Assembly: GCA_964550025.1 (NCBI GenBank)
Contig: CAZJYI010000156.1
Span: forward strand, 1-24,798
Origin: CAZJYI01 sp964550025
GTDB taxonomy: Bacteria > Verrucomicrobiota > Kiritimatiellia > UBA8416 > CAYOBW01
Direction of reading: 5' to 3'
Length of the DNA: 24,798 nucleotides
A program made the position numbers and the translations under genes. The first letter of the stretch is position 1. The number at the start of each line of letters is the position of its first letter. Positions 14,202 through 21,418 of this stretch are shown here, piece by piece. The notes under the pieces are model-generated. The model was not told the DNA's origin, searched no databases, and saw only the letters and a program-made list of their open reading frames with translations.

Positions 14202-14984
14202 ATGAAGACTACACTGCCTGGTCCTAACGCCATTCTGGTTCTCGCTGTCGCTGTGTGTGCGGCCGTTTCGTCCCGTGCCGCGGAGATCAAGGTTGTTACC
14301 GAGTATCGCTATCCCACGGCATTTACAGTTGAACCGATCGTGGGGGGCGGTCTCCAGGCGGGGGGTAATCAGCCGATTGGCGCCGTAGTCGAGCCGAGTG
14401 ATTTCGAGACCCGCGAAGTCGGCACGCGTCTTACGGCCTACGCGACCGCCAGTCGGGCGGGCGGGCGCGCTCTGGCCAGGCGCGTCAAGCGGAAGACGCT
14501 GTACGGCAACACGGAGCTGATGCTGGCCAGTGCGCGGGGAGACAGCGCCGATGTCGGTCGCCTGCTGCAGGCCGGCGCGGCGGTCAACGCGAAGAACCAT
14601 CAGGGTTCCACGGCGCTGATGGGGGCTGCTGCCGGTGGTTTCAACGATGTCATCGAGCTGCTGATCAGTGCGGGTGCGAGCGTCAACGACCGTTCCGACA
14701 AGGGGTACACCGCGTTGATGTTTGCGGCACGCAACGGGCATGCCGGCAGCGTTACCCGGTTGTTGCGGCACCGTGCGGATGTGAACGGCACCGATATCGG
14801 GGGGCGCAGCGCCCTGATGCACGCCAGCATCAGGGGACGCCTGGAAGCAGCCCGCCTCCTGCTGAACCACGGGGCCGAGATCCGGTTGCGAGACTACAAA
14901 GGCAATGACGCCGCCCGACTCGCGTCCCAGCACAAGAACCGCGACCTCGTCGTCTTGCTCACCCGGGCCGAGGCAGGGAGATAG
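14202..14984 (+). CDS. Exported ankyrin-repeat protein with secretin-like N-terminal segment
   Basis: A 260-residue protein with a signal peptide (1-27, SSRAA before EIK) and about five ankyrin repeats (102-256), including GSTALMGAAAGGFNDVIELL, GYTALMFAARNGHAGSVTRL and GRSALMHASIRGRLEAARLL. It therefore acts outside the cytoplasm, in protein binding. Residues 28-78 are distinctive: VVTEYRYPTAFTVEP, a Gly-rich linker, then EPSDFETREVGTRLTA. As I recall, secretin-family (GspD-like) proteins of Verrucomicrobia and relatives carry this pattern (YPTEF..., Gly-rich, FETRxxGVxLxV) in the secretin domain. The ATG at 14202 has GGGGG upstream. The aspartic protease gene starts 6 bases after the stop. 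Ankyrin assignment is secure; the secretin link is inference. Confidence 0.88.
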   Translation: MKTTLPGPNAILVLAVAVCAAVSSRAAEIKVVTEYRYPTAFTVEPIVGGGLQAGGNQPIGAVVEPSDFETREVGTRLTAYATASRAGGRALARRVKRKTLYGNTELMLASARGDSADVGRLLQAGAAVNAKNHQGSTALMGAAAGGFNDVIELLISAGASVNDRSDKGYTALMFAARNGHAGSVTRLLRHRADVNGTDIGGRSALMHASIRGRLEAARLLLNHGAEIRLRDYKGNDAARLASQHKNRDLVVLLTRAEAGR

Positions 14985-14990
14985 GCCGAC

Positions 14991-15863
14991 GTGGCCCGCA
15001 CGGACCTTCAGTGTACCCGTCGGCTTTTCCTGTCGGCCGCCGTCGCGCTTCTCGTTTCAGGACACGTTCTGTCCGCGGGAGAATCCGCCAATGCCGTTCC
15101 CCTGCGCCTTGAAGCGCGCATCCCGTTCGTGTCGGGAAGCGTCAACGGCGGTGGGCCGTGCACCTTCATCGTCGACACCGGGGCCACCGAAACGGTGATC
15201 ACGCCGCGCAAAGCAAAGCAGCTCAAGATCACGGCAGTACCCGTGTCTCCCAGGCAGAAAGTGGGCAGGGTCCGCTCGCTGTCGGTGGGCAAGGCAGCCG
15301 TACGCGGTTTCGAAGTTTTCGTTTTCGACCCCGTGCAGGCCTTGCCTCTCCGGTTGGACAGGGGGATCGATTACCACGGCATTCTGGGGTACACGTTCCT
15401 TTCCCGGTTTATCACGACCCTGGACTACCATGCCAAACGCCTGACCCTGGTATCCGTATACAGGCGCAGCAGGCAGAGCTTTGCCGCGTCGACTGGGGAT
15501 GCCGTGCGCGTTCCGTTCAAGCTTGTGGGGCGTCTTATCCACGTGAAAGCCGGCATCAACGGGGCGGCCGAATTGCCGTTCCTGGTGGATACGGGCTCCG
15601 CAGAGGTGCTGCTGCTTCCCGGGACGGCGGCCAAGCTCGGTATCAAGGGCGCGGCCCTGCCGAAGCACCCCGACGCGCGTGTGGCTCAGCTCGAGCGCGT
15701 GACTGTGGGTGAGGCGCAGTGTGAAGGCGTGTCTGCCATCATCCATACGTTGCCCCAAGATCCGCGGCCGACCTACGCCGGTATCCTGGGCACGCCCTTT
15801 CTCTCGAAGTTCGTCGTAACCATCAACTACCGCGACCGCGTGATCCTGCTTCGGTCCCGCTGA
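14991..15863 (+). CDS. Exported two-domain retropepsin-like aspartic protease
   Basis: A 290-residue protein with two retropepsin-like halves. The first has FIVDTGATETVI (DTG 62-64) with GILGYTFLSRF (130-140). The second has FLVDTGSAEVLLLP (DTG 200-202) with GILGTPFLSKF (264-274). Both catalytic Asp and both ILG elements are present, so one chain could form the whole pseudo-dimeric active site. The N-terminus TRRLFLSAAVALLVSG resembles a Tat signal (twin Arg, then FL), so it may be exported folded. The start is GTG at 14991, 6 bases after the ankyrin stop, and the two genes are probably co-transcribed. The substrate is unknown; the neighbouring exported proteins are candidates. Confidence 0.88.
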   Translation: MARTDLQCTRRLFLSAAVALLVSGHVLSAGESANAVPLRLEARIPFVSGSVNGGGPCTFIVDTGATETVITPRKAKQLKITAVPVSPRQKVGRVRSLSVGKAAVRGFEVFVFDPVQALPLRLDRGIDYHGILGYTFLSRFITTLDYHAKRLTLVSVYRRSRQSFAASTGDAVRVPFKLVGRLIHVKAGINGAAELPFLVDTGSAEVLLLPGTAAKLGIKGAALPKHPDARVAQLERVTVGEAQCEGVSAIIHTLPQDPRPTYAGILGTPFLSKFVVTINYRDRVILLRSR

Positions 15864-15873
15864 CCCGCGTCGA

Positions 15874-15890
15874 CGGGGCCACACGCCCCG
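15874..15890 (+). terminator. Weak 6-bp GC hairpin after the protease gene
   Basis: CGGGGC (15874-15879) pairs with GCCCCG (15885-15890) around CACAC, 11 bases after the protease stop. There is no U-tract, so termination is uncertain. Confidence 0.3.
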
Positions 15891-15975
15891 GACATCGATG
15901 TAGCGCGCAAAAGGGGGAGCGGGCAGGAACGGCTCGGGGCGAGGCAACAAGAGAAGAGCAAGAAGGGGGCAACAC

Positions 15976-16389
15976 ATGTCGGGGAAAGACTACATCGCCG
16001 TTGTTCAGTGCCATCTCGTGAAACAGCGTTGTTCCGGGTATATGTGCGAGAGGGCGTTTCACCACCGCCTGGGCGGCTTTGCCGACTATCCCGCGGACAA
16101 GGCCTACAGGACGTTGCACCTCACCTGCGGCGGTTGTTGCGGGCGGCCGCTGCAACGCAAGCTCGGCAACCTTGTTCGCACGATCAAGAAGCGCGAAGGG
16201 ATCGAACGCGACCGGATTGTCGTGCATTTCTCGTCCTGTATCACGAAGGACAACTTCCACGGTCCGCCCTGCCCGCACCTGGATTACCTCAAGGCTCTGG
16301 TTGCCAAGCTCGGGATCGATGTCCGCGAGGACACCTCAATCAGCCCCAGGGCCGAGGAGCGGCGGGAGGCGGGGGTATACCAGAGTTGA
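15976..16389 (+). CDS. CGGC-domain protein
   Basis: A 137-residue cytoplasmic protein. It matches the CGGC family: an N-terminal IAVVQCH strand, then CSGYMCERAFHHRLGGF, the signature CGGCCGRPL (Cys51-55), and a later HFSSCI...PPCPHLDYL. The conserved Cys (12, 19, 24, 51, 54, 88, 99) suggest metal or redox chemistry, but the family has no firmly established reaction. AAGGGGG precedes the ATG. It stands 112 bases after the protease gene and 37 bases before the promoter of the next operon, so it may be monocistronic. The last 20 residues are polar and probably not part of the fold. Confidence 0.88.
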   Translation: MSGKDYIAVVQCHLVKQRCSGYMCERAFHHRLGGFADYPADKAYRTLHLTCGGCCGRPLQRKLGNLVRTIKKREGIERDRIVVHFSSCITKDNFHGPPCPHLDYLKALVAKLGIDVREDTSISPRAEERREAGVYQS

Positions 16390-16426
16390 TGTGCTGCCCT
16401 CGACGAGTCGGGCGTTCATCGCCCGG

Positions 16427-16454
16427 TTGACGCAGCATTGTCACATGTTATCCT
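16427..16454 (+). promoter_or_regulatory. Sigma-70-type promoter for the sensing operon
   Basis: TTGACG (16427-16432) and TATCCT (16449-16454) are separated by 16 bases. Transcription would begin near 16461, at or within a base or two of the ATG at 16462, implying a leaderless or very short-leader message. Prediction only. Confidence 0.5.
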
Positions 16455-16461
16455 CTCGGTG

Positions 16462-17517
16462 ATGTGCCCGATGAGCCTTCAACCGGAGATGGAGCTTTAT
16501 CCAAGCGACCGTGCACGCCCGGTGGTGGTTACGGTTCTGATCGCCTTCTGCCTGGCGGTCGCGACCGGTTGTCCCGGACGGCGCGGCGGTTCGGTTTCCG
16601 GTTCGAGAGGATCCCGTCGCGTGCATGTCGTCCCTCCGGGTACACCCCTGAAGCTCGCATTGGTGCCGAACAGCAGTTCGCGATTCTGGGATCTCGCTCG
16701 AAACGGGCTGAACAAGTTCGAGCAGGAGACGGGCATCAAGGTAGACATGATCTGTCCGCCCCACGGCGGCTTGGACGAGCAGAAACAGATCATCGAAGAC
16801 CTCGTGAGACAGGGTTATCACGGGTTGATGGTCAGCGTCGTTTCACCGCAGGAGCAGACGCCTTTGCTTGACGAGGTGGCGGGCAGGCTGAATCTCATTA
16901 CGGTCGATTCCGATGCCCCGCGGTCCAGCCGCCTCGCGTTTGTCGGGCCGCGGCACTACGATATCGGGTTGGCGACCGGAATGTCGGTAGTTCGCCTTTT
17001 GCCCGACGGGGGCACAGTCGCCGTCTTTTGCGGCGATCTTCGGGCGGAGAACGTCGTCCAGCGTCTGGGGGGCGTTCGAGATGCTCTGCAACAGCAGAAC
17101 ATCCGCATCGTGTCGCAGAACGAAGATCTGACCGACCTGACCCGTGCGCGCCAGCAGGTTGAGGGCGTGCTGCGGAACTACCCCGACATCGACTTGCTGA
17201 TAGGCTTGTGGTCGTACAATGGGGGCGTGATACGCAGCGTACTGAAGGACGCGGGCAGGGACGGGTCCGTCAAGGTTGTGGCCGTTGCGGAGGAAGAGGA
17301 AACGTGGGAGGGCATCAGGGAGGGGACCATTCAGTACGGTGTTGCCCAGACGGCCTTCGATTTCGCATACCTCGGCGCCAGGTTGCTGCGAGACCTGGCG
17401 TATGACGGTGAATCCGCCATCCCGGCGGGAGGAGAATTGAACACGGGGTTCGTGCTGGTCGACCGGCACAACCTCAAGGAGTACCGTGACACCGTGACGC
17501 GGCAGAGCAGCTACTGA
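16462..17517 (+). CDS. Periplasmic sugar-binding lipoprotein (RbsB-like)
   Basis: About 351 residues. A hydrophobic segment (VVVTVLIAFCLAVATGC) ends in a lipobox-like Cys, followed by a Gly/Ser/Arg linker. The mature part has the type I periplasmic binding fold of ribose-binding proteins: LKLALVPNSSSRFWDLARNG, GIKVDMICPPHGGLDEQKQI, GYHGLMVSVVSPQEQTPLLD, LITVDSDAP, FVGPRHYDIGL and the C-terminal VKVVAVAEEEETWEGIREGT. No ABC permease or ATPase gene is nearby; instead a sensor kinase follows, with its ATG overlapping this stop (TGATG). A role in sensing rather than transport is likely. The start is uncertain: ATGs at 16462, 16471 and 16489 share the frame and none has a good ribosome site. A TTG further up would overlap the predicted promoter. 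Confidence 0.88.
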   Translation: MCPMSLQPEMELYPSDRARPVVVTVLIAFCLAVATGCPGRRGGSVSGSRGSRRVHVVPPGTPLKLALVPNSSSRFWDLARNGLNKFEQETGIKVDMICPPHGGLDEQKQIIEDLVRQGYHGLMVSVVSPQEQTPLLDEVAGRLNLITVDSDAPRSSRLAFVGPRHYDIGLATGMSVVRLLPDGGTVAVFCGDLRAENVVQRLGGVRDALQQQNIRIVSQNEDLTDLTRARQQVEGVLRNYPDIDLLIGLWSYNGGVIRSVLKDAGRDGSVKVVAVAEEEETWEGIREGTIQYGVAQTAFDFAYLGARLLRDLAYDGESAIPAGGELNTGFVLVDRHNLKEYRDTVTRQSSY

Positions 17518-20489
17518 TGTATCCCCACCCACAGCACCTGTCGCCGTGTTGGCCGATAGCGGCTCTTCTCTTCCTCGTCAGTTTCGCGCAGGGGGCCGAC
17601 GTGCACGTCACGCCCCGCACGTACCGTGTCTCTCTGTGGGGGTCGAAAGACGGGTTGCCCGACGACTCCGTCACGGCCTGCCTGCAGACCCGTGACGGCT
17701 ACATCTGGGTCGGCACGGAGAAGGGCCTGGCGAGGTTCGACGGGGTCGTCTTCCGCGTGTTCGACACCTGGAACACCAAGGAACTGCACAGTGACCGGAT
17801 TGCGGCTCTGGCCGAGGACTCGCAGGGCACGCTCTGGGTCGGCACCAAGGGCGGAGGGGTCACGCAGTACCGGGAAGGCAGGTTCAGTCACGCCGGTTTG
17901 CCGAGCCAGTTCGTGAACGCGCTGTGCACGAGCCGGGACGGGCGCGTCTGGGTCGGCACGTCTGGAGGCGGCCTGTTTTCCTTCACTTCCGGGGCGGTGG
18001 CCAGCTATTCGGCAGGCAGCGGATTGCCGGACCTTTTCGTTCAGGAGCTTGCCAAGGACCACGAGGGAACGCTCTGGATCGGCACGCGCGATGCGGGATT
18101 GGTGGCGATGCGCGGTGAGACGTTCGCGTCGCCCCCCATCGGCGGTCCCGCGCTGTCCCGATCCGTTACCGCGCTTTTTGTGGACGACGCCGGTCGGCTC
18201 TGGATCGGTACCCGTTCGGGCCTGTTCGTGCGCGTCGGCGGTCAGCTTCAGCGCATCACGACCGCGGATGGATTACCGAACGATCACGTTCTTGCCGTCG
18301 CCGGTGATCGTCGCGGTCGAATCTGGGTCGGAACCGCGGGTGGTACGGCGAGCATCCAGGTCGCCAAAGACGGTGTTGTCGACCCGGGTTCGGCTCGCAG
18401 GGTGGACAAGGCGGTTTCCGCCATTGCCACCGATGCCGAGGGGAACGTCTGGATGGGCGGTCCGGGAACCGGCCTCCGGAGGCTGACCCGCACCAGGGTT
18501 GCGAGCCTGACCGCGCGCGACGGGCTCAGTCACGAAGCGGTCAATTGCGTGTACGCGGATGGAGCCGGTCGTCTGTGGTTCGGTACTCCCGGGGGGCTGA
18601 ATCGGTTGAACGGCGAAGTGCTGTCGGGGTACAACGGCCGGGCGGGGCTGGCGAACCCGGGCGTCACGGCTCTTCGGGAGGATTCCGCCGGGGCCCTGTG
18701 GATCGGCACCCGGCACGGTATGAAGCGCCTGGTGGACGGAGCGCTGCAGTCGTGCCCCGAGGATGCGGGATGGCCGACGGCCGGCGTGTGGGACATCCTG
18801 GAAGACCGTTCGGGCGTCCTGTGGATCGGTACTGCCGATGGACTCATCGAGCGGAGCACGGAGGGGCTGGTCCGCCACACTGTCGGGGACGGGTTGCCGG
18901 CCAACGATGTCCGGGCGCTGGCTGAGGGTCGTGACGGCCGGCTGTGGATCGGCACGTCGCATGGGCTGGCATTTCGCTCCGGCGGCGCATTCGAAGTGGC
19001 GTCCTTGCCGCAGGGCCTGCTGACACGCATCGTGCTGGCGTTGCACGCGGACGCACGCGGGACACTTTGGTGCGGTACGCTTGGCGGCGGGCTCATCCGG
19101 TACGCTGCGGGCAGTGCCACTGTGTACACGACAAGAGAGGGGTTTCCCGACAACACGGTCTACGGGATCGTGGACGACGGTCTCGGGTTCTACTGGCTGT
19201 CGTCGAACCGCGGGCTGTTCCGCGTACGCATAGCTGAGCTGGAACGGTTGGCGGCCGGACGCCCCGACACGGTGTCCCCGACCGTGTTCAGGCATCACGA
19301 CGGCATGCCCAGCGAGGTGTGCCGCGGATTCGGGCAACCGGCCGGGTGCCGCACGCGAGACGGGCGGTTGTGGTTTGCCACGAGCAAAGGCGTGGCCGTC
19401 ATCGATCCGGGCCGGTTGTCGACCAACCTGAAGGCGCCGCCCGTCGTGATTGAACGCCTGGTCGTAGACGGGCAGTCCATCGAGCGGCGCGAGCACATCG
19501 ACATCGGTCCGGACGGCGAGCAGTTTGAATTCCATTTTGCGGGGCTGAGCTATGCCGATCCCAAGCGAGTGCGATTCAAGTACCGGCTGGAGGGATTTGA
19601 CCAGGACTGGACCGACGCCGATACCCGCCGCGTGGCGTACTACACGCGCTTGCCTCCCGGTTCGTACCGCTTCCACGTTACGGCCTGCAACAACGACGAC
19701 GTGTGGAACCGGGCCGGCGCATCAATGACGCTGGCGATCGTACCGCACTTCTGGGAGACATGGTGGTTCCTGGGCGGGGCGGCCGCGGCCGTTGTGCTGG
19801 GCATTGCCGGCACCGTTCGCTACGTGTCGACGCGCCGTCTGAACCGGCAGCTCCGGCAACTCGAGCGGGAGCAGGCCCTGGAGCGTGAGAGGACGCGCAT
19901 TGCGCGTGACCTTCATGACGAGGTCGGCGCGAAACTGACTCGAGTCGCCCGGTTGGTCGAAGTTGGGCGGCGCGGCGATGGCGCGGGAGATGACCTCAGA
20001 CCGGTTCTGGACGGTGTTGCGGATGCGACCGGCGAGCTCGTGCAGTCCATGGACGAGATCGTCTGGACCGTCAACCCCGGCAACGATTCGCTTGAGAACA
20101 TGGCAACCTACCTTCTGCATTACGCCGAGGAGTTTCTGCGTGGGACGGCGATCGCCTACGAGTTGGATGTGCCGGTCATTCTCCCCGACGTGACGCTCAC
20201 GGCCGACGTGCGCCACAACCTCTTCATGGTTGTCAAGGAGGCGCTCAGCAACGCCGTGAAGCACGGGAATCCCGGCAATATCCGCCTGGGACTCCGGGCT
20301 GCGGACGATGCGCTTATCATACAGATTTCCGACGACGGAAAGGGGTTTGTTCCGGCGGAGAGACCGCCCACATCCAACGGTATCGACAACATGCTCCGCC
20401 GAATGGAGGGACTGGGCGGGACTCTCGATATCCGTTCGGCCCCGGGAGATGGGACGGAAGTGGTTCTGAGATCGAGATGCGGGATGTGA
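17517..20489 (+). CDS. Two-component beta-propeller sensor histidine kinase
   Basis: A 990-residue membrane kinase. The signal peptide (1-26) is followed by about 14 Reg_prop repeats of the form G.(L/V/I)W(I/V)GT...GL (for example GYIWVGTEKGLARF, GTLWVGTKGGGVTQY, GRLWIGTSHGLAF), enough for two seven-bladed propellers. Next come a Y_Y_Y-type domain (about 670-735, LSYADPKRVRFKYRLEGF), one transmembrane helix (about 750-770), a HisKA_3 domain with His800 (RIARDLHDEVGAKL), and a NarX/DesK-type HATPase with Asn912 (ALSNAVKHG) and SDDGKGF (938-944). The periplasmic part resembles Bacteroides carbohydrate sensors. Co-translation with the sugar-binding lipoprotein suggests they work together. The partner regulator is at 20583. 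The 3' end lies in a heptamer repeat, so the last residues may vary. Confidence 0.95.
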   Translation: MYPHPQHLSPCWPIAALLFLVSFAQGADVHVTPRTYRVSLWGSKDGLPDDSVTACLQTRDGYIWVGTEKGLARFDGVVFRVFDTWNTKELHSDRIAALAEDSQGTLWVGTKGGGVTQYREGRFSHAGLPSQFVNALCTSRDGRVWVGTSGGGLFSFTSGAVASYSAGSGLPDLFVQELAKDHEGTLWIGTRDAGLVAMRGETFASPPIGGPALSRSVTALFVDDAGRLWIGTRSGLFVRVGGQLQRITTADGLPNDHVLAVAGDRRGRIWVGTAGGTASIQVAKDGVVDPGSARRVDKAVSAIATDAEGNVWMGGPGTGLRRLTRTRVASLTARDGLSHEAVNCVYADGAGRLWFGTPGGLNRLNGEVLSGYNGRAGLANPGVTALREDSAGALWIGTRHGMKRLVDGALQSCPEDAGWPTAGVWDILEDRSGVLWIGTADGLIERSTEGLVRHTVGDGLPANDVRALAEGRDGRLWIGTSHGLAFRSGGAFEVASLPQGLLTRIVLALHADARGTLWCGTLGGGLIRYAAGSATVYTTREGFPDNTVYGIVDDGLGFYWLSSNRGLFRVRIAELERLAAGRPDTVSPTVFRHHDGMPSEVCRGFGQPAGCRTRDGRLWFATSKGVAVIDPGRLSTNLKAPPVVIERLVVDGQSIERREHIDIGPDGEQFEFHFAGLSYADPKRVRFKYRLEGFDQDWTDADTRRVAYYTRLPPGSYRFHVTACNNDDVWNRAGASMTLAIVPHFWETWWFLGGAAAAVVLGIAGTVRYVSTRRLNRQLRQLEREQALERERTRIARDLHDEVGAKLTRVARLVEVGRRGDGAGDDLRPVLDGVADATGELVQSMDEIVWTVNPGNDSLENMATYLLHYAEEFLRGTAIAYELDVPVILPDVTLTADVRHNLFMVVKEALSNAVKHGNPGNIRLGLRAADDALIIQISDDGKGFVPAERPPTSNGIDNMLRRMEGLGGTLDIRSAPGDGTEVVLRSRCGM

Positions 20490-20529
20490 GATGCGGGATT
20501 TGGGATGTGAGATGTGAGATATGGGATAC
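20474..20529. repeat. Heptanucleotide tandem repeat, 8 units
   Basis: Eight contiguous 7-base units: GAGATGC, GGGATGT, GAGATGC, GGGATTT, GGGATGT, GAGATGT, GAGATAT, GGGATAC (consensus RRGATRY). The kinase stop codon (20487-20489) is inside the array, and the last unit runs into the inverted repeat at 20527. Unit gain or loss would shift the frame of the kinase C-terminus and change the spacing to the next gene. Confidence 0.85.
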
Positions 20530-20544
20530 CCATATTCATGGGGG
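20527..20544. promoter_or_regulatory. Probable response-regulator binding site 1
   Basis: TACCCAT (20527-20533), 4 bases, then ATGGGGG (20538-20544): an inverted repeat with five paired positions, ending 38 bases before the response-regulator ATG. The same element, with 16 of 18 bases identical, precedes the CotH gene. TACCCAT fits the NarL heptamer TACYYMT, although NarL pairs are usually 2 bases apart. Confidence 0.55.
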
Positions 20545-20582
20545 TTGAATCGCAACACGTTTCCGTAGCATTCTGAGGACGG

Positions 20583-21251
20583 ATGAGCAAAAGGACCGAC
20601 AATTCCCCGCCCGGCACGCGGATACGCGTGGCCATCATCGAGGACGACCGGTGGTTGCGTGAGAACCTGGCCGATGAGCTGGCGGGCGACAGGGACTTCG
20701 AGTGTGTCGGGGCGTACGGCACGTCGGAAGAGGCCCTGGACGCGCTCCCGAACGAGAGGCCGGACGTGGCAATCGTTGACATCAACTTGCCCGGGATGAA
20801 TGGGATCGAGTGCCTGAAGCGGCTCAAGCCGCAATGCCCGGAGGCGCAGTTCCTGATCCTGACGGCCTACGAGGAGAGTGAGAACATCTTCAACGCGCTG
20901 TTGGCCGGAGCCGACGGGTACCTGCTGAAGCGAACGAGTATGGCGGACGTTCTGGACGCGATTCGCGGCGTCCACAGGGGCGAGTCACCCATGAGCGGCC
21001 ACATTGCGCGGCGCGTGGTTCAGTACTTCGGGAAGATGGGTGCCGGTTCGTCGGATATCGAGCAGCTCTCTCCCCGCGAACGGGAAGTGCTGGAGCTGCT
21101 CGCGCGCGGCGCAGCCTACAAGCATATCGCGGACGAACTCGACCTGAGCATCGAGACCATTCGCATGAACATCAAACACATCTACTCCAAACTGCACGTC
21201 CACTCCCGCGGTGAGGCCGTTGCCAAGTATCGCGGTTGGCCGGGGAGTTGA
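20583..21251 (+). CDS. NarL/LuxR-family response regulator
   Basis: A 222-residue protein: receiver (about 14-130) with acidic Asp21/22, acceptor Asp66 (VAIVDINLPGMNG), Thr94 and Lys116, followed by a LuxR-type helix-turn-helix (162-216, LSPREREVLELLARGAAYKH then IADELDLSIETIRMNIKHIY). All phosphorylation residues are present. It lies 93 bases after the HisKA_3 kinase gene, the usual partner type for NarL-type regulators. GAGG precedes the ATG by 5 bases. The inverted repeats before this gene and before the CotH gene are candidate binding sites, implying autoregulation and control of the secreted protein. Confidence 0.95.
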   Translation: MSKRTDNSPPGTRIRVAIIEDDRWLRENLADELAGDRDFECVGAYGTSEEALDALPNERPDVAIVDINLPGMNGIECLKRLKPQCPEAQFLILTAYEESENIFNALLAGADGYLLKRTSMADVLDAIRGVHRGESPMSGHIARRVVQYFGKMGAGSSDIEQLSPREREVLELLARGAAYKHIADELDLSIETIRMNIKHIYSKLHVHSRGEAVAKYRGWPGS

Positions 21252-21365
21252 GGGCGAGCCCGACGACAAACCCAACGCACACGCTCTCCGCTCGTAGTGA
21301 GCCACGTAGCCCGAGGAGCGAAGCGGATCGGCGCGGAGCGGCGTGGAACGCGAGATGGCTGTCGC

Positions 21366-21383
21366 TACCCATAATCATGGGTA
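21366..21383. promoter_or_regulatory. Probable response-regulator binding site 2
   Basis: A perfect inverted repeat TACCCAT (21366-21372), AATC, ATGGGTA (21377-21383), ending 35 bases before the CotH ATG. It matches site 1 at 20527-20544 in 16 of 18 positions and lies at almost the same distance from its gene. Confidence 0.6.
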
Positions 21384-21394
21384 TGGCCATACGC

Positions 21395-21417
21395 TGTCTA
21401 CTCTGAGATAGTAGACA
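21395..21417 (+). promoter_or_regulatory. Perfect 8-bp inverted repeat touching the CotH start codon
   Basis: TGTCTACT (21395-21402) and AGTAGACA (21410-21417) flank a 7-base CTGAGAT loop, and the ATG begins 1 base later. No Shine-Dalgarno sequence lies between the repeat and the ATG; the only purine run (GAGA) is in the loop. It could be a translation-control hairpin or a DNA operator. Confidence 0.5.
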
Positions 21418-21418
21418 T

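Noticed and set aside
13845..14933. A 362-codon minus-strand frame spanning the divergent region and ankyrin gene
   Set aside because: The ankyrin repeats on the other strand are unambiguous, and this frame has no start context or motif.
18273..19676. A 467-codon minus-strand frame within the propeller kinase
   Set aside because: It mirrors the repeated propeller codons of the real gene, giving an apparent repetitive protein by reflection.
21287..21327. TCCGCT...AGCGGA inverted repeat as a terminator of the response-regulator gene
   Set aside because: The arms are only 6 bases and 29 bases apart, with no U-tract; they sit in GC-rich low-complexity sequence.
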